Shown: piece by piece, positions 22,137-32,617 of the stretch | Numbering within the stretch: the first letter of the stretch is position 1 | Layout: each line of letters opens with the position of its first letter | Assembly: GCA_016183435.1 (NCBI GenBank) | Contig: JACPEQ010000046.1 | Location: 1 to 35,306 of the forward strand | Reading direction: 5' to 3' | Source of the DNA: Chloroflexota bacterium | GTDB taxonomy: Bacteria; Chloroflexota; Limnocylindria; P2-11E | Length of the DNA: 35,306 nt | Notes under the pieces: model-generated | The model's database searches: none | What the model saw: only the letters and a program-made list of their open reading frames with translations | Told to the model about the DNA's origin: nothing | Program-made: the position numbers and the translations under genes

Positions 22137-24413
22137 GTGTCCGACCCGATCCTCGACGTCCTGAACGAAGAGCAGCGTCGGGCGGTCGCCCACGGCACGG
22201 GCCCCTTGCTCATCCTCGCCGGCGCAGGGTCGGGCAAGACCCGCGTCCTGACGCACCGGATCGCGTACTTGCTGCGCGACCTGAACGTCCCGCCGCGCGC
22301 GATCCTGGCCGTCACCTTCACGAACAAGGCCGCTCGCGAGATGCGCGAGCGGCTCGCGCGCCTGGTGCCTGCGGCCGCCCTGGCGGAGCTGACGGTCGGT
22401 ACCTTCCACGCCTTCTGCGCGCGCCTCCTTCGGCGGCACGCCCGGGCGGTCGGCATCGAGCCGAGCTTCGCCATCTACGACGAGGCGGACCAGCGCGCGC
22501 TGCTCCGCCGGGCGATGGAGGACGCCGGGCTCGGCGAGCGCCTCGTGCCGCCCGGCGCGATCTCAGCGACGATCTCGAACGCGAAGAACGAGCTGCGGGG
22601 CCCCGCCGACCTGGCCGGCGGCGCGCGCGGGCAGCTCGAGCGCGTGACGGCGATCGTCTGGCCGCGCTACGAGGCGCTGCTGCGCGAGAACAACGCCCTC
22701 GATTTCGACGATCTGCTGCTGTTCGCGGTGCGGCTCTTCGAGACCGACGACGACGCGCTGAACCTGTGGCAGGACCGCTTCGACCACATCCTCGTCGACG
22801 AATACCAGGACACGAACCGCGCTCAGTACGTGCTCCTCCGGTACCTCAGCGGCTGGAAGCAGAACCTCGCCGTGGTGGGCGACGACGATCAGTCGGTCTT
22901 CTCGTGGCGCGGCGCGGACCTGCGCAACATCCTCGACTTCGAGCGCGACTTCCCCAAGACCTCGGTCGTGAAGCTCGAGCAGAACTACCGCAGCACACAG
23001 CGCATCCTCGACGCGGCGCACTCGATCGTCCGGAACAACGCGTCCCGCACGGAGAAGCGCCTCTGGACCGATCGCAGCGGGGGTGAGGACGTCGTCATCA
23101 TCGAGGCGTACGACGAGCGCCACGAGGCCCAGCTCATCGCGCGCGAGATCGAGCAGCTGCGGCGCGAAGGCGAGGCCAAGGCGCCGCGCGACGTCGCGAT
23201 CCTCTATCGCACGAACGCGCAGTCACGGGCGATCGAGGACGCGTTCCGCGAGTTCGGTCTCGCCTACCAGGTGGTCGGCGGCGTCTCGTTCTACGAGCGG
23301 CGCGAGGTCAAGGACGTGCTCGCGTACCTCCGTCTCGTGCGGAACCCGCAGGACACCGTGGCGCTCGGCCGCGTCGTGAACGTGCCGCCGCGGGGGATCG
23401 GTCCGAAGACGCAGGCCGCGCTGCTGGCCGCTGCGCGCGAGCGCGGAGTGCCGGTGGCCGACGCGCTCCGCGACGCGGACGCGATCGCCACCGTCCCGCA
23501 GCGGCAGCGCTCCGCCCTCGCGTCGTTCGGCCGGATCGTCGCGGAGGTGCGCGCCGCGGTGGAGGAGCGCGACCTGCCGGAGATCGTCGACCTCCTCCTC
23601 GACCGCTCCGGGTACGCCGCGTACCTGCGCGACGGCACGCAGGAGGGAGAGGAGCGGTTCGCGAACGTGCTCGAGCTCCACAGCATCGCCGAGGAGTTCG
23701 TGCGGCTGCCGCGCGACGAGCAGCTCCCCGCGTTCCTCGAGGACGTCGCGCTCGTCTCCGACCAGGACCAGTACGAGGAGGCCAAGCCCGCGGCGACGCT
23801 CATCACGCTGCATGCGGTGAAGGGACTGGAGTTCCCGATCGTGTTCCTCACCGGCATGGAGGAAGGCGTCTTCCCGCACGTGCGGTCGCTCGAGGAGGAG
23901 GCCGAGCTCGAGGAGGAGCGGCGGCTCTGCTACGTCGGCGTCACCCGCGCGATGCACCGCTGCTATCTCACCTGGGCGCGGCAGCGGATGCTGTTCGGCC
24001 GCACGTCGTCGAACCCCCCGTCCCGGTTCCTGCGCGAGCTGCCGCACGAAGGCGTGGAGCGGCGCAGCAGCGGCGAGGCCGAGGAGCGCGACGTGTGGGC
24101 GGAGCTCGACGACGAGGCCGTGCGCGCGAGATACGAGGATCGGCGCGCGGCTCGCCGCCGGAGCGCGCTCGAGGGGCTGCCGTCCCGGTGGAGCGGCGAG
24201 CGGAGCGGCGACGGCCGCCGCGCCGCGGACGCGGTCCGCCCGGCGGAGGCTGCGCGCTTTCGCGCGGGGCAGAAAGTGCGGCACCCCACGTTCGGCGAAG
24301 GCATCGTCGTCTCGAGCGCGGTCCGCGCCGACGACGAGGAGGTGACCGTCGCGTTCCCGCGGAAGGGCGTGAAGAAGCTGATGGCCGCCTTCGCGGATCT
24401 CCGGCCCCTCTGA
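22137..24413 (+). CDS. pcrA: ATP-dependent DNA helicase PcrA/UvrD (superfamily 1)
   Basis: A 758-residue 3'-5' helicase for repair, replication restart and clearing of proteins from DNA. All SF1 motifs are visible: Q-motif LNEEQRRAV, Walker A AGAGSGKT (about residues 28-36), Ia VTFTNKAAREM, Ib GTFHAFCARLLRR, Walker B VDEYQDTN (about 219-226), III VGDDDQSVFSWRGA, IV LEQNYRST, V LHAVKGLEFPIVFLTGMEEGVFPH and VI RRLCYVGVTRAM. The C-terminus has the PcrA Tudor-like module VRHPTFGEGIVVSS that binds RNA polymerase. Start is GTG 22137. It lies next to the DnaA-box-like cluster and, one gene further, ligA. Confidence 0.95.
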   Translation: MSDPILDVLNEEQRRAVAHGTGPLLILAGAGSGKTRVLTHRIAYLLRDLNVPPRAILAVTFTNKAAREMRERLARLVPAAALAELTVGTFHAFCARLLRRHARAVGIEPSFAIYDEADQRALLRRAMEDAGLGERLVPPGAISATISNAKNELRGPADLAGGARGQLERVTAIVWPRYEALLRENNALDFDDLLLFAVRLFETDDDALNLWQDRFDHILVDEYQDTNRAQYVLLRYLSGWKQNLAVVGDDDQSVFSWRGADLRNILDFERDFPKTSVVKLEQNYRSTQRILDAAHSIVRNNASRTEKRLWTDRSGGEDVVIIEAYDERHEAQLIAREIEQLRREGEAKAPRDVAILYRTNAQSRAIEDAFREFGLAYQVVGGVSFYERREVKDVLAYLRLVRNPQDTVALGRVVNVPPRGIGPKTQAALLAAARERGVPVADALRDADAIATVPQRQRSALASFGRIVAEVRAAVEERDLPEIVDLLLDRSGYAAYLRDGTQEGEERFANVLELHSIAEEFVRLPRDEQLPAFLEDVALVSDQDQYEEAKPAATLITLHAVKGLEFPIVFLTGMEEGVFPHVRSLEEEAELEEERRLCYVGVTRAMHRCYLTWARQRMLFGRTSSNPPSRFLRELPHEGVERRSSGEAEERDVWAELDDEAVRARYEDRRAARRRSALEGLPSRWSGERSGDGRRAADAVRPAEAARFRAGQKVRHPTFGEGIVVSSAVRADDEEVTVAFPRKGVKKLMAAFADLRPL

Positions 24414-24436
24414 CATCTTCGCACGATGCGGTAAAG

Positions 24437-24454
24437 ACGTGCTCGCTTGCACGT
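24437..24454. repeat. Short inverted repeat between pcrA and the hydrolase gene
   Basis: ACGTGC-TCGCTT-GCACGT, a perfect 6-bp inverted repeat with a 6-bp spacer, 24 bases after the pcrA stop. It could be a weak terminator or an operator for the lipoprotein gene; no T run follows. Confidence 0.3.
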
Positions 24455-24522
24455 TCGTCGAACCGCTGAGGGCGATGTCTCGTATGTAGGGCAGCGGAGC
24501 CGTTCGGAACGGGGGAGGTCGC

Positions 24523-25551
24523 ATGAACGAGACGCAGCGCTATCTCGCCGTCGAGCACTACGAGGACTTCCAGGACGGGTTGATCGGCAGGCGCGAGCTG
24601 TTCCGCCGGCTGACGCTCATCCTCGGGACGAGCGCGGCCGCCTCCGCGTTCGTCGCGGCCTGCGGCGGCGCTCCGGCGGGCACCACCGCCACCGCGGCGG
24701 CGACGGCGCCGGCCACCGCGGCCGCGACGACAGCACCGACAGCGGCGCCGACCGCTGCGGCGACGACCGCCGCCAGCCCGGCCCCGGCCGTCGCGTACGC
24801 GACACCGCCGCCAGCGACGACGACCGATGGGATCACCGTGAAAACGGACGATCCGCGCATCACCGCGGGCCCGCAGACCATCAAGGCCGCGGACGGCGCG
24901 AACCTCATCGGGTACCTCTCGCGTCCGAAGGCCGACGGGAAGTACCCCGCGATCCTCGTCATGCACGAGAACCGCGGGCTGCTCGAGCACATCAAGGACG
25001 TGACGCGCCGCGCAGCGACGGCCGGTTTCGCCGCGGTCGCCATCGACGTGCTCTCGCGTGACGGCGGTGCCGACAAGCTGTCCGACCAGGCGGCGTACAA
25101 CGCGGCGCTCGGCAGGCGCGCGCCGGCGGACATGGTGAAGGATTTCGCCTCCGTCCTCGACTTCATGAAGACGCAGCCGTACGTGAACGGCACGAAGCTC
25201 GGCGCGACCGGGTTCTGCTTCGGTGGCGGCACCGTGTGGCATCTGCTGAATGGCGGGGTCGCCGTGCAGGCCGCCGCGCCGTTCTACGGTCCGGTGCCGC
25301 AGGACCCCTCAGGCATCGCCTCAACGAAGGCGGCGGTGCTCGGGGTGTTCGCCGAGACGGACAACAACGTGAACGCCGGAATGGCGCGCGTCGAGGAGGC
25401 GCTGAAGAAGGCCGCGACCACGTACAAGTTCAACACCTACCCCGGGACCATGCATGGGTTCCACAACGACACGGGCCAGCGCTACAACGCCGACCAGTCG
25501 CGGAAGGCCTGGGTCGACGCGATCGAGTGGTTCCGGAAGTATTTAGGGTGA
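24523..25551 (+). CDS. Dienelactone hydrolase-family lipoprotein
   Basis: A 342-residue exported alpha/beta hydrolase. The N-terminus has a charged lead, a GRRELFRR segment and a hydrophobic run ending in lipobox FVAAC (Cys 47), so Tat-type export with lipid anchoring is plausible. Residues about 50-100 form an Ala/Thr/Pro linker of low complexity. The catalytic domain has VMHENRGLLEHIKD, the nucleophile elbow G-F-C232-F-G-G-G, an aspartate in FAETDNNV and the histidine in MHGFHND, the Cys-Asp-His triad of dienelactone hydrolases. The start is supported by GGGAGGT before ATG 24523. The substrate outside the cell is unknown. Many surface-exposed members of this family have no assigned reaction. 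Confidence 0.88.
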   Translation: MNETQRYLAVEHYEDFQDGLIGRRELFRRLTLILGTSAAASAFVAACGGAPAGTTATAAATAPATAAATTAPTAAPTAAATTAASPAPAVAYATPPPATTTDGITVKTDDPRITAGPQTIKAADGANLIGYLSRPKADGKYPAILVMHENRGLLEHIKDVTRRAATAGFAAVAIDVLSRDGGADKLSDQAAYNAALGRRAPADMVKDFASVLDFMKTQPYVNGTKLGATGFCFGGGTVWHLLNGGVAVQAAAPFYGPVPQDPSGIASTKAAVLGVFAETDNNVNAGMARVEEALKKAATTYKFNTYPGTMHGFHNDTGQRYNADQSRKAWVDAIEWFRKYLG

Positions 25552-28249
<2,698 letters not shown>

Positions 28250-28253
<4 letters not shown>

Positions 28254-29209
28254 GGCCGGAACGTCACGTCCTTCACGGCGGGCGCGCTCTGGATGTCGCC
28301 GATGCTCTTCGCCGCCTCCCAGGTCGTGGCGATCTGGGCCATGTCGGTGTCGGTCAGGGGACCGGCGGCGAGGTCGAGCACGGTGAAGACCCACTCGAGG
28401 AAGGCCTCGTCCACGCCGCGCTTCTGCGCGACGTCCTTGAAGACCTCGGCCTTGTTCGCCATGAGGTAGGCGCGCGAGGACGCGAGCATCCTCTGGAGCT
28501 CGCCGAGCGCGGCGCGCTTCGCCTCGGCCTTGTCGCGGTACGTGACGATGACGCTGTTCACCGGACGGTGCCCGGACAGGCGCGTGAACTCCTCGGTGAC
28601 GTTGACGAGCGTCCGGTGGTCCGCCGAGCCGCGCAGCCGGTAGAACGCGAGCTGCGCGAGGACGGCCGCGTCGAGCTTGCCGTCCCTGAGGAGCGTCGCC
28701 GTCGCCTCCGGTGGGGTCTCGCTGAACTTCACCTCGCCCGTGCGCAGGTCGGTGTTCAGGCCGTGCTGCTTCTGGAGGACGTACCGCGTCTCCAGGACGA
28801 ACGTGCCGCCGAGCGACGCGACACCGATGGTCTTCCCCTTCAGCTCCGCCGGCGAGCGGACGCCGTCCTTGCCGACCATGAGCGCCGTGCTCGAGATGTT
28901 CACCAGGCCGTTGGAGAGGATGAGGAAGCCCGGCTCCGCTCCCGGTGCGCGAGGGAGGGCCAACGGCGTCGCCTCGAGCGCGTCGTACTGCTTCGTGTTC
29001 GCGGCGGGGATGATCTGCGCCAGCGGAAGGAAGCTGACCTTCACGTCGACCGTCGGCGACGTCACCTTGCCGTTCACGATCCCCCAGAGCAGCGCGTGAC
29101 GGCTCGGGTCATCGGCGTACGCGATCTCGAGGGTCGTGCGCTGCGCGGGCTCCGCCGGCGCGGGTGTGCAGGCCGCGACGAGGATCGTGAGGACGGCGAG
29201 GAGCTTCAA
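28250..29209 (-). CDS. ABC transporter substrate-binding lipoprotein, NitT/TauT type
   Basis: A 319-residue binding protein. TTG 29209 is chosen: GGAGGT lies six bases upstream, it overlaps the permease stop as TTGA, and it yields a signal peptide with lipobox LVAAC (Cys 14). The fold of aliphatic sulfonate, nitrate or pyrimidine-precursor binding proteins is suggested by the LEIAYADDPSRHALLWGIVNG start, ELKGKTIGVASLGGTFVLETRYVL and LRDGKLDAAVLAQLAF. The ligand cannot be inferred; the binding-site residues of known taurine or nitrate receptors are not clearly recognisable. It sits second in a permease-receptor-ATPase operon. Confidence 0.85.
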
Positions 29210-30048
29210 CGGGGGACCTCCATCGCGAAAGTGGACGACGCAGTGTCCGCGCGGTGCCTCGTCACGAGCCGCTCGAGACGGGCGAACACGAGCCCGTCCG
29301 CGACGAAGACGAGGACGATGATGACGAGGATCGCGGCGTACAGCAGTGCCGTGTCGAAGACCGTGCGCGCGTACGCCATAAGGTACCCGAGCCCGCTCGT
29401 CACGCCGAAGATCTCGGCGACGATGCCGACCTTCCATCCGACGCCGTAGGAGAGCCGCAGCGAGCTCACCAGCTCCGGAAGGATCTGCGGCAGGACGATG
29501 AGGCGAAGGCGGCGCAGCCGGTCACGCGTGAACGACCGGCCCATCTCGTAGACGTCCTCGTCGATCGTGAGGAGTCCCGCCCAGACGTTGGCCATCGTGA
29601 ACGGCAGCAGGATCGCGACGATGACGAAGACGACGGCGACGTCGTTCACGCCGAACCAGAACACGGCGAGCAGCGCCCAGCCGACGGTCGGGAACGCGTT
29701 GAGGATCGGCAGGAGACGGTGCGCGACCAGGATCCGCGTCAGGCGGAGGAAGCGCGCGGCGATCATGAGGCCGGTCCCGGCGACGATCGCGACCGCGACC
29801 GCGACGACGACGCGGAACAGCGACACGTACGTGTGCTGCGCGAGCCCGGGATCGACGAACAGCTGGGCCGTCAGCGGGAGCACGCGCGCGGGGTCGGGCG
29901 CGATGTCGCTCGGCACACCCGCGGTGCTGGAGGCGATCCACGCGAGGAGCACGGCCGCCAGCGCGCCGTCCGCGACGATGCGTTGTGCGCGTAAGGAAGG
30001 CCGTCCCGGACCGACGGCCCAGGCTGGTGTGCCGCTCACCCCGTTCAT
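29206..30048 (-). CDS. ABC transporter permease, NitT/TauT type
   Basis: A 280-residue inner-membrane permease with about six hydrophobic segments. The EAA-type cytoplasmic loop that contacts the ATPase is recognisable as EMGRSFTRDRLRRLRLIVLPQILPEL. It is followed by the characteristic SLRLSYGVGWKVGIVAEIFGVTSGLGYLM of SsuC/TauC-like permeases. Start ATG 30048 lies only 11 bases from the divergent AAA+ gene, so the promoters must overlap the coding starts. It is first in a three-gene operon with coupled stop/start overlaps (TTGA, then GTGA). Confidence 0.9.
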   Translation of the reverse strand: MNGVSGTPAWAVGPGRPSLRAQRIVADGALAAVLLAWIASSTAGVPSDIAPDPARVLPLTAQLFVDPGLAQHTYVSLFRVVVAVAVAIVAGTGLMIAARFLRLTRILVAHRLLPILNAFPTVGWALLAVFWFGVNDVAVVFVIVAILLPFTMANVWAGLLTIDEDVYEMGRSFTRDRLRRLRLIVLPQILPELVSSLRLSYGVGWKVGIVAEIFGVTSGLGYLMAYARTVFDTALLYAAILVIIVLVFVADGLVFARLERLVTRHRADTASSTFAMEVPR

Positions 30049-30059
30049 ACTCCCAGGTG
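30046..30059 (+). promoter_or_regulatory. Putative -10 of the AAA+ gene inside the divergent permease start codon
   Basis: CATACT (30046-30051) lies eight bases before ATG 30060 (five before GTG 30057), and its CAT is the antisense of the permease ATG. Transcription from here would be leaderless or nearly so. The -35 is weak. Confidence 0.35.
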
Positions 30060-31409
30060 ATGACGATCTCCCCGCCGCAGCAGGGGATAGCGGTCGGCCC
30101 GGCGCAGCCGGCCGGGATGCCCGGCATCCCCCTGCCGCCGGAGCCTCAGACGGTCGAGCAGACCGGCCTGCAGCTCGGCTTCCTCGCGGATCTCGCTCTG
30201 AAGACGCTCTACCTGCGCGGTCAGATGACGCTCGGCGAGATCGCGACCGCGCTCGGCCTCCCGATCACCAACGTCACAGAGAAGGTCATGGACTTCCTCA
30301 AGACGGAACGCCTGGTGGAGATCCGAGGCGGCTCCGGCCTGTCTGCGGCGACGTACCAGTTCGTCATCGTCGAGAAGGGCGCCGAGAAGGCGCAGGAAGC
30401 GCTCGCGCGCAGCCAGTACGTCGGCCGCGCGCCCGTCCCGCTCGCGACGTACGTCGCGGCGGTGCAACGCCAGAGCATCGCGAACGTCACCGTCACGCAG
30501 GAGGACATCGTCCGCGCGTTCTCGCATCTCGTGATCCCGCGCGAGACGCTCACGCAGCTCGGGCCCGCGATCAACTCCGGGAAGTCCATCTTCCTGTTCG
30601 GGCCACCCGGCAACGGGAAGACGACGATCGCCGAGGTCATGGTGGGCCTGCTGCGCGGCGAGGTCGTGCTGCCGTTCGCCGTCGAGATCGACGGGCAGGT
30701 CATCAAGGTGTTCGACCAGGTCTATCACCGCGTCGCCGTGGACATGGCGGTCCAGGAGCGCGCCCGCTTCGATCACCGTTGGCTCGTCTCGAAGCGGCCC
30801 ATCGTGATGACCGGCGGCGAGCTCACCCTCGAGACGCTCGACCTCATCTACGACGAGACCTCGAAGATGTACGAGGCGCCGTTCCAGATGAAGGCGAACG
30901 GCGGGATCTTCATGGTCGACGACTTCGGCCGCCAGCGCGTCTCGCCGCGCGACCTGTTGAACCGCTGGATCGTCCCGCTCGAGAAACGCGTCGACTACCT
31001 GACGCTGCACACCGGAAAGAAGATCGAGATCCCGTTCGACATGCTCATCGTCTTCTCGACGAACCTCGATCCGGCCGACCTCGTCGACGAGGCCTTCCTG
31101 CGGCGGATCCGCTACAAGATCGGCATCACCTCGCCAACGGTCGATCAGTACGAGGAGATCATGAAGCGCCTCTGCGCGCGCAAGCAGATCGAGTACCGCG
31201 CCGAGGCGCTGTCGCAGATCCTCGCGTTCTACCGCAAGAAGGGGCTCCAGCTGCGCTCGTGCCACCCCCGCGACATCCTCGACCAGATCATCGACACCGC
31301 GCGCTTCCTCCAGAAGCGGCCGGCGCTCGATCCGGACCTCGTCGACATGGCGTGCGAGTCGTACTTCGTCTCACTGAACGCGGAGGGCGTGCCAGCCTCG
31401 CACACCTGA
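30060..31409 (+). CDS. AAA+ ATPase with N-terminal winged-helix domain, function unknown
   Basis: A 449-residue protein. After a Pro/Gly/Gln-rich lead (about 1-32) comes a helix-turn-helix or winged-helix segment, LALKTLYLRGQMTLGEIATALGLP (about 45-68), continuing through VEIRGGSGLSAATYQFVI. A linker leads to the AAA+ module: Walker A FGPPGNGKTT (about 180-189), Walker B GIFMVDDFG (about 281-289) and sensor 1 FSTNLDP (about 331). The lid carries SCHPRDILDQIID near 400. I know of no firmly assigned function for this architecture; MoxR-like remodelling ATPases are the nearest general comparison. No VWA-domain or pilus gene lies beside it. ATG 30060 or GTG 30057 could be the start. Confidence 0.75.
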   Translation: MTISPPQQGIAVGPAQPAGMPGIPLPPEPQTVEQTGLQLGFLADLALKTLYLRGQMTLGEIATALGLPITNVTEKVMDFLKTERLVEIRGGSGLSAATYQFVIVEKGAEKAQEALARSQYVGRAPVPLATYVAAVQRQSIANVTVTQEDIVRAFSHLVIPRETLTQLGPAINSGKSIFLFGPPGNGKTTIAEVMVGLLRGEVVLPFAVEIDGQVIKVFDQVYHRVAVDMAVQERARFDHRWLVSKRPIVMTGGELTLETLDLIYDETSKMYEAPFQMKANGGIFMVDDFGRQRVSPRDLLNRWIVPLEKRVDYLTLHTGKKIEIPFDMLIVFSTNLDPADLVDEAFLRRIRYKIGITSPTVDQYEEIMKRLCARKQIEYRAEALSQILAFYRKKGLQLRSCHPRDILDQIIDTARFLQKRPALDPDLVDMACESYFVSLNAEGVPASHT

Positions 31410-31432
31410 CCGGCGAAGCCGGCTCTTCTCTC
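31410..31432 (+). terminator. Hairpin with pyrimidine tract after the AAA+ gene
   Basis: CCGGC-GAA-GCCGG directly follows the stop codon and is followed by CTCTTCTCTC. The stem is short (5 bp) but position and T-rich tail fit a terminator. Confidence 0.5.
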
Positions 31433-31480
31433 GCAGCGGGCGCCCGCCCCTTTCCACCCCCCGGGTCGGCATCGCGTCGG

Positions 31481-32617
31481 TCAGCTCGACGGTGGCCAGG
31501 GCTGACCGAGGGCGCGCACGCGGTTCGCGATGGCCGGATGGCTGTAGAACCAGATCTGTTCCCAGCGCGGTGGCTCCGGGTCGACGAGGTTCTGGTCGGC
31601 AAGCCGCACGAGCGCGCGGGCCATCGACTCGCGTGAGGTGTGCCGCGCGCCGAACGAGTCGGCTGCGGACTCGCGCCAGCGCGTGAACGCCATGAGCCCC
31701 GGACGGCCGAGGAGGCCGATGACGCTGAGCGCCGCGGCCACCAGCGGATAGGACGCCGGGTCCGCGGCACCGTGCACCAGACCCTGCGACGTCACGGCAT
31801 CGACGAGCAGGCGCGTGAGGATCAGGGCGGCGCTGCCCGCGACCGCGAAGGCGACGACATAGCGCGGCGGGTCCCCGCTGACGTCATGCCCGACCTCATG
31901 CGCGACCACGGACTCGACCTCGTCCATCGGGAAGCTGGCGAGGAGCGTGTCGCCCAGCGCGATGCGCTTCGTCGGTCCGAGGCCGATGACCGCCGCGTTC
32001 GCCGCCGTCGTCTTGGCGCCGAGCCCCCAGCGGTACACGCCCGAGACGCGGACGCCCGCACGCTCGGCGACGGCGCGGACGCGCTCCGTCACCGCTTGGT
32101 CCGTGAGCGGCTCGAACCGGAAGAACAGCCACGTCAGCGCCGGACCGAGCAGCGTGCTGACGATCGCGAGGACGCCCGCGCCCGCGATGGTCCACAGCCA
32201 CCAGTCCGGACGCGGAAGGACGGCGTACCACGCCGTGAGCGGGATCCCGAGAAGGATGAGCGTGAGCACGAGCGTCTTGAGGCTGTCCGTGAAGGCGCCC
32301 GCGAGCGGCTGGACCACCAGCCCCTCGCGCCGGCCCCGCCGCCATGACAGGTACGAGAAGGGCAGGCGGACCACCCAGCCGATCACGGTGAACAGCGAGA
32401 TCACGAGGAAGATCGGCGCGGCGTCGATCGGCCTCGCGAACGGGAGCTCCATCGGGTTCGTCATGTATCGGGCGAAGACGCCGATCTCGAGGACGTGCAG
32501 CGCGACCAGCACGAGGACGCCGGTCGCGGTCGATGCGAGGCCGGTCCAGAGGCTGAACTTCCGGTACGCACGCGCGCGGCGCAGACGGTCGGGGTCGAGG
32601 CGCGGTGCGGCCATCAT
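31481..32617 (-). CDS. M48 family (CAAX/HtpX-like) membrane metalloprotease
   Basis: A 378-residue zinc protease of the membrane. ATG 32617 overlaps the upstream stop as ATGA; the long extension in the ORF track is a shadow. Several hydrophobic segments in the first 190 residues precede the cytoplasmic catalytic part. The zinc motif HEVGHD lies near residue 240 and the third ligand is in ESAADSFG. The size, several N-terminal helices and late position of HExxH resemble Ste24/CAAX prenyl protease 1, whereas HtpX is shorter (about 290). The true substrates may be misfolded membrane proteins. It is last in an operon whose preceding gene handles prenyl-type substrates, a suggestive but unproven link. 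Confidence 0.85.
   Translation of the reverse strand: MMAAPRLDPDRLRRARAYRKFSLWTGLASTATGVLVLVALHVLEIGVFARYMTNPMELPFARPIDAAPIFLVISLFTVIGWVVRLPFSYLSWRRGRREGLVVQPLAGAFTDSLKTLVLTLILLGIPLTAWYAVLPRPDWWLWTIAGAGVLAIVSTLLGPALTWLFFRFEPLTDQAVTERVRAVAERAGVRVSGVYRWGLGAKTTAANAAVIGLGPTKRIALGDTLLASFPMDEVESVVAHEVGHDVSGDPPRYVVAFAVAGSAALILTRLLVDAVTSQGLVHGAADPASYPLVAAALSVIGLLGRPGLMAFTRWRESAADSFGARHTSRESMARALVRLADQNLVDPEPPRWEQIWFYSHPAIANRVRALGQPWPPSS

Noticed and set aside
29567-31636. 689-codon plus-strand frame overlapping the permease and the AAA+ gene
   Set aside because: The permease and AAA+ frames both have clear domain motifs; this one has none.
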